Shown here: positions 23,395 to 31,227 of the stretch, one piece after another | Numbering within the stretch: the stretch's first letter is position 1 | Layout of the letters: every line of letters starts with the position of its first letter | Assembly (NCBI GenBank): GCA_021731285.1 | Contig: JAKFXR010000015.1 | Coordinates: forward strand, 1 to 32,418 | DNA: 32,418 nucleotides | Direction: 5' to 3' | Origin: Polaromonas sp. | Lineage (GTDB): Bacteria > Pseudomonadota > Gammaproteobacteria > Burkholderiales > Burkholderiaceae_C | Program-made: the position numbers and the translations under genes | Notes under the pieces: model-generated | What the model was told of the DNA's origin: nothing | Databases searched by the model: none | What the model saw: the letters and a program-made list of their open reading frames with translations, nothing else

Positions 23395-24888
23395 ATGGAT
23401 ATTTTTCAGCAACTCCTGCAAGGCTTCGCAACCGCGGCCACACCCATCAACCTGCTCTGGTGTTTCGTAGGCTGCGCCCTCGGCACCGCAGTCGGCGTGT
23501 TGCCCGGCATTGGCCCGGCCGTTGCCGTGGCCATGCTGCTGCCGATCACCGTCAAGGTCGAGGCCACCGCCTCCATGATCTTTTTTGCCGGCATTTATTA
23601 CGGCGCGATGTACGGCGGCTCCACCACCTCCATCCTGCTCAACACGCCGGGCGAAACCGCCACCATGGTGACCGCCATGGAAGGCAACAAGATGGCCAAA
23701 AGCGGGCGCGCCGGCGCGGCGCTCGCCACGGCCGCCATAGGCTCGTTTGTCGCGGGCACCATCGCCACCGTGCTGGTGACGCTGTTTGCGCCGGTGGTGG
23801 CGGAGTTTGCGGTCAAGCTGGGGCCGCCTGAATACTTCATGCTGATGGTGCTGGCCTTCACCACGGTCAGCGCGGTGCTTGGCAAAAGCACCGTGCGTGG
23901 CCTCACCGCATTGTTTGTCGGCCTGGCCGCCGGGCTGGTCGGGATGGACCAGATCACCGGCCAGGCGCGTTACACCGGCGGCACGCCCGAGCTGCTCGAC
24001 GGCGTGGAAATCGTGCTGGTGGCCGTCGGCCTGTTTGCGGTGGCCGAGGCCATGTACGCGGTGCTGTACGAGGGCAGGGTGGACGCTTCGCAAAACAGGC
24101 TCACCCGGGTCCACATGACGGCCAAGGACTGGCGCCGTTCCTGGCCCGCCTGGCTGCGTGGCACGGCCATAGGCGCGCCCTTTGGCTGCATCCCGGCTGG
24201 CGGCACCGAGATACCGACTTTCCTGAGTTACGCCACCGAGAAAAAACTCGCCAAAGACAGCACCGACTTTGGCGCCCAGGGCGCGATTGAAGGCGTGGCC
24301 GGCCCCGAGGCCGCCAACAACGCTTCGGTGACCGCGGCCATGATTCCGCTGTTGACACTGGGCATCCCGACCTCCAACACCACCGCAGTCTTGCTGGGCG
24401 CGTTTCAGAACTACGGCATCCAGCCTGGGCCGCAATTGTTCACCACCTCGTCGGTACTGGTGTGGGCGCTGATCGCCTCGCTCTACATCGGCAATGTGAT
24501 GCTGCTGGTGCTGAACCTGCCGCTCGTCGGCCTGTGGGTCAAGCTGCTGAAAATTCCCAGGCCTTACCTCTACGCCGGCATCCTGATCTTTGCGACCGTG
24601 GGTGTGTACGGCATGCGCCAGAGCGCGTTTGATCTGTTTTTGCTCTACGGCATTGGCGTGCTGGGTGTGGTGATGCGGCGCTTTGATTTTCCGACTGCGC
24701 CGGTGATCGTCGGCATGATTCTGGGCCCGCTGGCTGAAGCGCAGATGCGCAATGCCATGTCCATTGGGGAGGGAAGCGCCATGGTGTTTGTGCAGCGGCC
24801 GATGTCGCTGGCACTGCTTGTGGTGGTGATTGCCGTGCTGGTGTTGCCGCGCTTGTTCCGCGTCTTCAGAAAATCCGCTGCCGCCTGA
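23395..24888 (+). CDS. tctA: TctA large membrane subunit of a tripartite tricarboxylate transporter
   Basis: The transport pore of the TTT system, driven by the ion gradient. The 497 residues hold about 11-12 membrane helices. Family signatures are intact: [19 protein letters not shown] (about 40-58), [15 protein letters not shown] in the next loop, the repeated motif in the second half [17 protein letters not shown] and [15 protein letters not shown]. The two PGxG-type repeats reflect the internal duplication of TctA. It is the last transporter gene; the operon has no adjacent tctDE two-component system, so its control is unclear. Confidence 0.95.
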   Translation: MDIFQQLLQGFATAATPINLLWCFVGCALGTAVGVLPGIGPAVAVAMLLPITVKVEATASMIFFAGIYYGAMYGGSTTSILLNTPGETATMVTAMEGNKMAKSGRAGAALATAAIGSFVAGTIATVLVTLFAPVVAEFAVKLGPPEYFMLMVLAFTTVSAVLGKSTVRGLTALFVGLAAGLVGMDQITGQARYTGGTPELLDGVEIVLVAVGLFAVAEAMYAVLYEGRVDASQNRLTRVHMTAKDWRRSWPAWLRGTAIGAPFGCIPAGGTEIPTFLSYATEKKLAKDSTDFGAQGAIEGVAGPEAANNASVTAAMIPLLTLGIPTSNTTAVLLGAFQNYGIQPGPQLFTTSSVLVWALIASLYIGNVMLLVLNLPLVGLWVKLLKIPRPYLYAGILIFATVGVYGMRQSAFDLFLLYGIGVLGVVMRRFDFPTAPVIVGMILGPLAEAQMRNAMSIGEGSAMVFVQRPMSLALLVVVIAVLVLPRLFRVFRKSAAA

Positions 24889-24925
24889 CGCAATTTATGC
24901 TCTTGAGTGAGCTTGGAATTTCATC

Positions 24926-25564
24926 ATGAAACTGGTTTCCAAAATCACCTGCATCCTCTTCCTGTTGCTTTCTGTTGGCTTCGCTCAGGCAATTGAGCCA
25001 ATCAAGAGTGGGGATGTGTTGAAGTTCAAAATCATCTCACTCGTTTCCGTGGGCCAAACTTTTACCGATGGTGCAGAGTCATTTGACTCTGCCATTATGC
25101 AGATTGATTCCGCCACCGGTGAACGCACTTACACCAGAGCTGTAGAGGGCGTTGTCTGGCGTAAAAACAAATTCTTCGGCATCCTGCAAAGGAACAAGTA
25201 TGTTTTTGCTGCCGATGAAGTTGGCAATATTTTGCCAGCAGACCTTTCTCTTGCGCAAAATTGGAAAGAAACGGTGTACTTCAATAGCAATCGTTGCGGA
25301 CGAACAAAAAATGATTACGACGTCGTTGTCGCTCACGGGCCCGAAATGACAGTGAAGGTTAAAGGTCTGCCCACTGTTGTGAAAACGATTCAGATCATTC
25401 GTGAAGGTACGTGGTATGCAAGTCGGTGCGGCGGGTCTGGTGCCAAGTATTTGAAGTTTCTCTTCTCTCCTGAGTTGAATGAGATCGTCCTTGAGGAAAA
25501 TCGTACGTTTCACAACGGCCTCCTAAGTGGCGGTTTCAGGATGAGTATTGATTCCATTGAGTAG
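24926..25564 (+). CDS. AT-richer secreted protein of unknown function
   Basis: I do not recognise a family. The 212-residue product has a clear signal peptide (MKLVSKITCILFLLLSVGFAQA) and a beta-rich mature part with alternating hydrophobic strands. Two cysteines, in SNRCGRTKN and ASRCGGSGA, could form a disulfide. The tail VLEENRTFHNGLLSGGFRMS resembles the final strands of lipocalin- or DUF3108-like barrels, but that is weak. Codon choice is visibly more A/T-rich (many AAA, GAA, ATT, TTT codons) than in tctA before it or the regulator after it, which suggests recent acquisition. A terminator follows at 25590-25617, and the start lies 37 bases after tctA with a poor ribosome site. Confidence 0.75.
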   Translation: MKLVSKITCILFLLLSVGFAQAIEPIKSGDVLKFKIISLVSVGQTFTDGAESFDSAIMQIDSATGERTYTRAVEGVVWRKNKFFGILQRNKYVFAADEVGNILPADLSLAQNWKETVYFNSNRCGRTKNDYDVVVAHGPEMTVKVKGLPTVVKTIQIIREGTWYASRCGGSGAKYLKFLFSPELNEIVLEENRTFHNGLLSGGFRMSIDSIE

Positions 25565-25589
25565 TTGTGCACGCAGCTACCTGAATTTC

Positions 25590-25617
25590 AAACACCGTCA
25601 CTACGCGGTGTTTTTTT
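25590..25617 (+). terminator. Rho-independent terminator after the orphan secreted-protein gene
   Basis: Stem AAACACCG (25590-25597) / CGGTGTTT (25606-25613) with an eight-base loop, continuing into a T tract that reaches 25617. It closes the tct-side transcription unit before the sigma54 regulator gene. Confidence 0.9.
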
Positions 25618-25686
25618 CGCGGATTCAGAAGCCCGCCTCCGCCTTAGAGGGGCTGGGCGCAGGCGGCGGCGCGTTACCATCGGCGC

Positions 25687-27174
25687 ATGGAACAGCTTGA
25701 CACCACGACGCACGGCCTGCCGCTTGATGCCCAGAGCATCCTGGCGCTGGCGGCGCGGTCCATGTTTCATCTGTTTTCCAGCATCAGTCAGGGCATGTTT
25801 CTGGTGGACCGCACCGGCCGCATTGTCTGGCTCAACGAAGGCTACAAACGCTTCCTGCCGGCCCTGGGCTTTTCGTCGGAAGACCAGTTTGTCGGCCACA
25901 TGGTCGAAGAGGTGATTCCCAACACCCAGATGCGCCGCGTGCTGGAAACTGGCGAGGCCTTTCTGATTGACCTGCTGACCAACCAGGCCGGCACCTTTGT
26001 GGTCAGCCGCATTCCGCTGCGCGACGAAAGCGGCGGCGACGTGATTGGCGCCATCGGCATCGTGCTGTTTGACCACCCCGAGACCACGCTGCAGCCGCTG
26101 ATCAGCAAGTTTGCGCTGCTGCACCGCGACCTGGACGACGCACGCCGTGAGCTGGCCAGCCAGCGCATGCAACCGACGGGGCAGCGCCAGTCCAAGTACA
26201 CCTTTGCGAGTTTTGTAGGCACCAGCCAGGCCGCGGTGGAGGTCAAGCGCCAGGCGCGCCGTGCGGCGCAAACCTCCAGCCCCGTGCTGCTGCTGGGCGA
26301 GACGGGTACCGGCAAGGAGTTGCTGGCGCATGCCATCCATGCCTCATCCAGCCGGGCGCGCGGCCCTTTTATCAGCGTCAACATTGCCGCCGTGCCCGAC
26401 ACCTTGCTGGAGGCCGAGTTTTTTGGCGTGGCACCCGGCGCCTACACCGGCGCTGACCGCAAGGGACGTGACGGCAAGTTCAAGCTCGCTGATGGCGGCA
26501 CGCTGTTTCTCGACGAGATAGGCGACATGCCACAGGCCCTGCAGGCCAAGCTGCTGCGCGCCTTGCAGGAGGGCGAGATCGAGCCGCTGGGCTCCAACAA
26601 GCTGATTCCTTTTGATGCGCGTGTGATTGCCGCCACCTCGCGCGACCTGGCCGTGCTGGTGCGCGAAGGCAGGTTTCGCGAAGACCTGTTTTACCGCCTC
26701 AATGTGCTGCCGATCCGCGTGCCGCCGCTGCGCGAGAGGCGCTCGGACATTCCTGCGCTGCTGGAGGTGCTGGGTGAAGAGATGGCCTTGCGCAGCGGAG
26801 ACCGCCAGCCCGAACTCGCCCCCGACGCGCTGGCCTTGCTGTCGGCCCAGACCTGGCGCGGCAACATACGCGAGTTGCGCAATGTGCTGGAGCAGGCTGT
26901 CATGCGCAGCGATTCGCTCAACATCGGGCGCGCGCAGTTTGAGGAAGTCCTGAAAGACGCCGGCATTGAGCGCATTGCGCCTGAATCCATGCCCCTGGCT
27001 GCAGACGCCTCTGACCCGCTGCGCCCGCTGGCAGAGCAACTGGCCGCGGTGGAACGCAGGGCGATCGCCGCCGCGATGCAGGCCACCGGTGGCAACAAAC
27101 TCGCGGCATCACGCCTGCTTGGCATCTCGCGTACCAAGCTCTACGGGGCTCTGGATAACCCTGTACAAAAATAA
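25687..27174 (+). CDS. PAS-domain sigma54-dependent transcriptional activator
   Basis: An enhancer-binding activator of 495 residues. The N terminus (about 25-150) is a PAS sensor domain (GMFLVDRTGRIVWLNEGYKRFLP) that probably binds a small ligand, with no receiver domain. The AAA+ domain carries Walker A GETGTGKE (204-211), Walker B GGTLFLDEIGD and the sigma54-contact loop GAYTGA (251-256), where the usual Phe is Tyr. A Fis-type helix-turn-helix ends the protein (GGNKLAASRLLGISRTKLYGAL). It lies immediately upstream of, and on the same strand as, a branched-chain-type ABC operon that starts with a sigma54 promoter (27270), so that operon is the likely target. The overall order is that of propionate-, arginine- and aromatic-catabolism regulators, but the ligand is unknown. 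No clear ribosome site precedes the ATG. Confidence 0.93.
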   Translation: MEQLDTTTHGLPLDAQSILALAARSMFHLFSSISQGMFLVDRTGRIVWLNEGYKRFLPALGFSSEDQFVGHMVEEVIPNTQMRRVLETGEAFLIDLLTNQAGTFVVSRIPLRDESGGDVIGAIGIVLFDHPETTLQPLISKFALLHRDLDDARRELASQRMQPTGQRQSKYTFASFVGTSQAAVEVKRQARRAAQTSSPVLLLGETGTGKELLAHAIHASSSRARGPFISVNIAAVPDTLLEAEFFGVAPGAYTGADRKGRDGKFKLADGGTLFLDEIGDMPQALQAKLLRALQEGEIEPLGSNKLIPFDARVIAATSRDLAVLVREGRFREDLFYRLNVLPIRVPPLRERRSDIPALLEVLGEEMALRSGDRQPELAPDALALLSAQTWRGNIRELRNVLEQAVMRSDSLNIGRAQFEEVLKDAGIERIAPESMPLAADASDPLRPLAEQLAAVERRAIAAAMQATGGNKLAASRLLGISRTKLYGALDNPVQK

Positions 27175-27180
27175 TCCAAT

Positions 27181-27221
27181 TGTCTTAAATAAATACAATA
27201 TTTATGTATTTAAAAAAGACA
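27181..27221. promoter_or_regulatory. 17-bp inverted repeat, candidate activator-binding site
   Basis: Arms TGTCTTAAATAAATACA (27181-27197) and TGTATTTAAAAAAGACA (27205-27221) are reverse complements at 14 of 17 positions with a seven-base spacer. It sits in a very AT-rich stretch (27170-27260) about 70 bases upstream of the -24 element, where a sigma54 activator would bind. As it follows the activator gene it could alternatively be a weak terminator, though the following T run is short and broken. Confidence 0.5.
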
Positions 27222-27269
27222 TTTTGATTTATATAAGAAAAAACCTGTTTTAAATCAACACTCTTTAAG

Positions 27270-27285
27270 TGGCACGGGATGTGCA
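27270..27285 (+). promoter_or_regulatory. Sigma54 (-24/-12) promoter of the ABC transporter operon
   Basis: TGGCACGGGATGTGCA matches the sigma54 consensus: GG at 27271-27272 and GC at 27283-27284 with ten bases between, and a perfect TGGCAC box. It is 35 bases before the solute-binding protein ATG (27321), leaving room for a short leader and the AGGAG at 27309-27313. Confidence 0.9.
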
Positions 27286-27320
27286 AACGTGGTGCACCGC
27301 CCAACAACAGGAGACATTTC

Positions 27321-28505
27321 ATGCATCGTCGCCATCTGATCGCGCTTGCCGCCGTCGCCACTGCCCTGGTTTCTCCACTGGCATTCGGCCAGTCCAAAGA
27401 AATCAAGATCGCCCACATCTACAGCAAGACCGGCCCGCTGGAAGCCTACGGCAAGCAGACGGCTGTTGGTTTCATGATGGGCCTGGACTACGCCACCGGC
27501 GGCACCATGATGGTTGCCGGCAAAAAGATTGTGGTCATTGAAAAAGACGACCAGGGCAAGCCGGACCAGGGTAAGTCGCTGCTGGCCGCTGCTTATGGCG
27601 ATGACAAGGTGGACCTGGCTGTGGGCCCCACCGCCTCGCCGGTTGCGCTGGCCATGCTGCCAGTGGCTGAAGAATACAAAAAGATCTTGCTGGTCGAGCC
27701 CGCTGTGGCCGACTCCATCACCGGCGACAAGTGGAACAAATACATTTTCCGCACCGGCCGCAACAGCTCGCAGGACGCGATCTCCAACGCCGTGGCGCTG
27801 GACAAGGAAGGCGTGACCATCGCCACCATGGCGCAGGACTCGGCCTTCGGGCGTGATGGCGTCAAGGCCTTCAAGGAGTCCATCAAGAAGGGCAAGCTGG
27901 TGCACGAGGAGTACCTGCCGCCAGCGACCACCGACTTCACCGCCGGTGGCCAGCGCCTGATCGACAAGCTCAAGGGTCTGCCTGGCCGCAAGGTCATCTT
28001 CATCCTCTGGGCCGGCGGCAACCCGTTCAAGATTGCCGACATGGACTTGAAGCGCCACGGCATCGAGATCGCCACCGGCGGCAACATCCTGCCGGCCATG
28101 GTCGCCTTCAAGCAGTTCCCCGGCATGGAAGGCGCTGCGTATTACTACTTCGGCATGCCGAAAAACGCGGTCAACGAAGCCATGGTGTCGCGCCACTACA
28201 GCCAGTTCAAGGCGCCGCCTGACTTCTTCACCGCCGGCGGTTTCTCTGCTGCCATGGCCGTGGTCACCGCGCTGAAAAACAGCAAGGGCGAGACCGGCGC
28301 CGAGACGCTGATCAAGACCATGGAAGGCATGAGCTTTGACACACCCAAGGGCAAGATGACCTTCCGCAAGGAAGACCACCAGGCCATGCAAAGCATGTAC
28401 CACTTCAAGATCAAGGTCGACCCGGCGTTTGCCTGGGGCGTGCCTGAGCTGGTGCGCGAGATCAAGGCTGAAGAGATGGCCGTTCCGATCAGGAATAAGC
28501 GTTAA
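27321..28505 (+). CDS. Periplasmic solute-binding protein of a branched-chain-type ABC transporter
   Basis: A LivK/HAAT-type receptor of 394 residues: signal peptide MHRRHLIALAAVATALVSPLAFG, then the two-lobed peripl_BP_6 fold (IKIAHIYSKTGPLEAYGKQT; VDLAVGPTASPVALAMLPV; IATMAQDSAFGRDGVKAFKE). AGGAG at 27309-27313 sets the start. Members of this family bind branched-chain amino acids, but also urea, short amides, aromatic acids and other organic ligands. The sigma54/PAS control and the hydrolase at the operon end favour such a ligand. It lies directly after the sigma54 promoter and is separated from the ATPase genes by a hairpin repeat (28517-28608). Confidence 0.92.
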   Translation: MHRRHLIALAAVATALVSPLAFGQSKEIKIAHIYSKTGPLEAYGKQTAVGFMMGLDYATGGTMMVAGKKIVVIEKDDQGKPDQGKSLLAAAYGDDKVDLAVGPTASPVALAMLPVAEEYKKILLVEPAVADSITGDKWNKYIFRTGRNSSQDAISNAVALDKEGVTIATMAQDSAFGRDGVKAFKESIKKGKLVHEEYLPPATTDFTAGGQRLIDKLKGLPGRKVIFILWAGGNPFKIADMDLKRHGIEIATGGNILPAMVAFKQFPGMEGAAYYYFGMPKNAVNEAMVSRHYSQFKAPPDFFTAGGFSAAMAVVTALKNSKGETGAETLIKTMEGMSFDTPKGKMTFRKEDHQAMQSMYHFKIKVDPAFAWGVPELVREIKAEEMAVPIRNKR

Positions 28506-28516
28506 TTTCCCCGCTT

Positions 28517-28608
28517 TGTCATCCCGGACCTGATCCGGGATCCATATCTGCATACCGCAGTTGATCGGGTAAGCGTGGAGTGGATCCCCGATCAAGTCGG
28601 GGATGACA
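28517..28608. repeat. Hairpin-rich palindromic repeat between solute-binding and ATPase genes
   Basis: Starts TGTCATCCCGGACCTGATCC and ends GGGGATGACA, with inner dyads CCCGGACCTGATCCGGG and CCCCGATCAAGTCGGGG at the two ends. It is the same kind of unit as 22716-22829 in the tct operon and has the same place, directly after a solute-binding protein gene. No U tract follows. Confidence 0.78.
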
Positions 28609-28669
28609 GACAAGGGTGTCGGGCGCGACACCTCCCGCTACGCCGTTCCCCCATTCAAACGGGACACAC

Positions 28670-29443
28670 ATGCTCCAAACCAAAGAACTCACGGTCCGCT
28701 TCGGCGGGCACGTGGCGGTCAATGCCGTCAGTTGCAGCTTTGCGCCTGGCAGCCTGACGGCCATTGTTGGCCCCAATGGCGCGGGCAAAACGACGTATTT
28801 CAATTTGATCTCCGGCCAGCTCAAGGCCAGCAGCGGCACGGTCTCGCTCAATGGCCAGGAGCTGTCGGGCATGAGCGCCTCGGCGCGTACCCATGCCGGC
28901 CTGGGCCGGGCCTTTCAGCTGACCAATTTGTTTCCCAACCTCACCGTGCTGGAAAACGTGCGCCTGGCGGTGCAGGCCACGCGCCACGGCCCGCACCGCC
29001 GCGGCCTGAACCTGTGGAGCATCTGGAGCGACCACAAGGCGCTGATGCACAGGGCCGAGGAAATTCTGGAGGCCGTGGCCATGGAGGCCAAAGCCCAGAT
29101 GCCGGTGGCCAGCCTGCCGCACGGCGACCAGCGCAAGCTGGAGGTGGCCTTGCTGATGGCACTCGAGTCGCTGGTGTTCATGTTCGATGAACCGACCGCC
29201 GGCATGAGCACCGACGAAGCGCCCGTCATCCTGAATTTGATCCGCCAGCTCAAGCAGGACAAGACCAAAACCATTTTGCTGGTGGAGCACAAGATGGATG
29301 TGGTGCGTGAACTCGCCGACCGCATCATCGTGTTGCACAACGGCTCGCTGGTGGCGGATGGCGAACCGGCCGAAGTGATTGCCTCACCCATCGTGCAACA
29401 GGCTTACCTCGGCATCAACCCCAGCGTAGAGGAGTCGACATGA
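28670..29443 (+). CDS. livG: ABC transporter ATPase, LivG type
   Basis: First of two ATPases energising the branched-chain-type importer. From the ATG at 28670 it has 257 residues; an in-frame ATG at 28616 inside the end of the repeat would add a non-family leader. Walker A is GPNGAGKTT (34-42), the Q loop AFQLTNLFPNLTV, Walker B LVFMFDEPTAG and the switch histidine ILLVEHKMD. The signature motif is SLPHGDQRKLEVA in place of LSGGQ, as in the LivG-side subunit of many of these systems. It overlaps livF by four bases (ATGA). Confidence 0.93.
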   Translation: MLQTKELTVRFGGHVAVNAVSCSFAPGSLTAIVGPNGAGKTTYFNLISGQLKASSGTVSLNGQELSGMSASARTHAGLGRAFQLTNLFPNLTVLENVRLAVQATRHGPHRRGLNLWSIWSDHKALMHRAEEILEAVAMEAKAQMPVASLPHGDQRKLEVALLMALESLVFMFDEPTAGMSTDEAPVILNLIRQLKQDKTKTILLVEHKMDVVRELADRIIVLHNGSLVADGEPAEVIASPIVQQAYLGINPSVEEST

Positions 29444-30240
29444 CAGACCAGGGCCAGCGCGGAACCGGCTTTGCCGGGCCGCAGGTGGCGCCCCCCTGGG
29501 GGGGTGACGCCGAAGGCGGCGCGGGGGGGCTTGTCCTTCGTGGTGTGCACACCCACATAGGCGCGTACCACATCCTGCACGGTGTTGATCTGCAGATTCC
29601 GCGCGGCCAGCTCACCATGCTGCTGGGCCGTAACGGCGCAGGCAAAACCACCACGCTGCGAACCATCATGGGTTTGTGGCAGGCCTCCAAAGGCCGCGTC
29701 ACTTTTGGCGGGCGTGACATCACCACGCTGAGCACGCCGCAAATTGCCGAACTGAACATTGCCTACGTGCCTGAAAGCATGGGCATTTTTTCTGACCTCA
29801 CGGTGAAGGAAAACATGCTGCTGGCCGCGCGCGGTGCCAAGCGCGCGAGCCAGATGGACGAGACGCGGCTGAAGTGGATCTTCTCGCTGTTTCCCGCGGT
29901 CGAGAAATTCTGGAACCACCCGGCCGGCAAATTGTCGGGTGGGCAAAAGCAGATGCTGGCCGTTGCCCGCGCGATTGTGGAGCCGCGCGAGTTGCTGATC
30001 GTTGACGAGCCCAGCAAGGGCCTGGCGCCGGCCATCATCAACAACATGATCGACGCGTTTGCGCAGCTCAAGGCCAGCGGCGTGACGATTTTGCTGGTGG
30101 AGCAAAACATCAACTTTGCCAAACGCCTGGGCGACACCGTGGCGGTGATGGACAACGGCGTGGTCGTTCACGCCGGCTCCATGGCCGAGCTGGCGCAAGA
30201 CGCTGCCTTGCAGCAATCACTTCTGGGGTTGGCTTTATGA
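29440..30240 (+). CDS. livF: ABC transporter ATPase, LivF type, with repeat-derived N-terminal extension
   Basis: Second ATPase of the importer. Conserved LivF sequence begins at about residue 30 (LVLRGVHTHIGAYHILHGVD), followed by Walker A GRNGAGKTT (63-71), signature LSGGQKQMLAVARAI, Walker B LLIVDEPSKGLAP and switch histidine-like ILLVEQN. The first 28-29 residues (TDQGQRGTGFAGPQVAPPWG and on) are Gly/Ala/Pro-rich, are not typical of LivF, and are encoded by an inverted copy of the GC-rich dispersed repeat (29453-29526). The ATGA overlap with livG and the upstream GAGGAG support the start at 29440; no ATG lies between it and the conserved part. It overlaps livH by four bases. Confidence 0.92.
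   Translation: MTDQGQRGTGFAGPQVAPPWGGDAEGGAGGLVLRGVHTHIGAYHILHGVDLQIPRGQLTMLLGRNGAGKTTTLRTIMGLWQASKGRVTFGGRDITTLSTPQIAELNIAYVPESMGIFSDLTVKENMLLAARGAKRASQMDETRLKWIFSLFPAVEKFWNHPAGKLSGGQKQMLAVARAIVEPRELLIVDEPSKGLAPAIINNMIDAFAQLKASGVTILLVEQNINFAKRLGDTVAVMDNGVVVHAGSMAELAQDAALQQSLLGLAL
29453..29526 (-). repeat. GC-rich dispersed repeat, copy 3, inside livF
   Basis: On the minus strand it shows the repeat core at 29459-29485: this 27-base stretch is the exact reverse complement of 15159-15185. The adjoining CCCCCC..GGGGGG and GCCGCCTTCGGCG-like parts also match the repeat family's general layout. It lies entirely within the livF reading frame. Confidence 0.85.
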
Positions 30241-31214
30241 AAGACTTTGACTGGAAGCCTCTTGCGCTCGTGCCTTTGCTGGCCGTGCTCGTCTTCCCCT
30301 TCATCGGCTCCGGCTCCACCTGGCTCACGCTCACGGTGGCCGGCCTGGCCATGGGCATGATCATTTTCATCATTGCTTCGGGCCTGACGCTGGTCTTCGG
30401 CCTGATGGATGTGCTCAATTTCGGCCATGGTGTGTTCATTGCGCTGGGCGCCTTTGTGGCCACCACCGTGCTGGGCACCATGAGCGACTGGACCGGCTCG
30501 CAGGAACTCTGGCGCAATCTGGTGGCGGTGTTGCCGGCCATGGTCGTGGCCATGCTGGTCGCGGGCGCGGTGGGCCTGGCGTTTGAGCGCTTCATCGTGC
30601 GGCCGGTGTACGGCCAGCACCTGAAGCAGATCCTGATCACCATGGGCGGCATGATCATTGGTGAAGAACTGATCAAGGTCATCTGGGGCCCGGCGCAGAT
30701 TGCGCTGCCGCTGCCCGAAGCCATGCGCGGCTCGCTTCTGATTGGTGACGCGGCGATTGAAAAATACCGCCTGATCGCAGTTGCAGTGGGCCTGTGTGTG
30801 TTTGCCCTGCTGGTCTGGACATTGAGCCGCACCAAGATTGGGCTGCTCATCCGCGCCGGTGTGCAGGACCGCGAGATGGTCGAGTCGCTGGGCTACCGCA
30901 TACGCCGGCTGTTTGTTGGTGTGTTTGTGGTCGGCAGTGCGCTGGCCGGCCTGGGCGGCGTGATGTGGGGCCTGTACCAGCAAAACGTGGTGCCGCAAAT
31001 GGGCGCGCAGGTCAATGTGCTGATCTTCATCGTCATCATCATTGGCGGGCTGGGCTCAACCGGCGGCGCCCTGATAGGCGCCTTGCTCGTGGGCCTGATG
31101 GCCAACTACACCGGTTTCCTGGCCCCCAAGGTGGCGCTGTTTTCCAACATCGCGCTGATGGCGGCCGTGCTGCTGTGGCGTCCGCAGGGCGTCTACCCCG
31201 TGACCAGTCGCTGA
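30237..31214 (+). CDS. livH: ABC transporter permease, LivH type
   Basis: One of two membrane permeases. The 325 residues include about eight helices; the family signature GLTLVFGLMDVLNFGHG lies at about 46-62 and the conserved GGLGSTGGALIGALLVG loop, which couples to the ATPases, near residue 265-280. The start overlaps livF by four bases (ATGA at 30237), so translation is coupled. A 13-base gap separates it from livM. Confidence 0.94.
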   Translation: MKDFDWKPLALVPLLAVLVFPFIGSGSTWLTLTVAGLAMGMIIFIIASGLTLVFGLMDVLNFGHGVFIALGAFVATTVLGTMSDWTGSQELWRNLVAVLPAMVVAMLVAGAVGLAFERFIVRPVYGQHLKQILITMGGMIIGEELIKVIWGPAQIALPLPEAMRGSLLIGDAAIEKYRLIAVAVGLCVFALLVWTLSRTKIGLLIRAGVQDREMVESLGYRIRRLFVGVFVVGSALAGLGGVMWGLYQQNVVPQMGAQVNVLIFIVIIIGGLGSTGGALIGALLVGLMANYTGFLAPKVALFSNIALMAAVLLWRPQGVYPVTSR

Positions 31215-31227
31215 GAGGAAGCCAGCC

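Noticed and set aside
22735-24435. 566-codon open frame on the minus strand opposite tctA-tctB
   Set aside because: It is antisense to two clear transporter genes, has a Gly/His/Arg/Gln-rich product without any family motif, and arises from the GC-rich third positions of the real genes.
22716-28608. CRISPR or direct-repeat array formed by the hairpin repeats
   Set aside because: The copies are single, kilobases apart and differ in length; there is no regular spacer structure and no cas gene.
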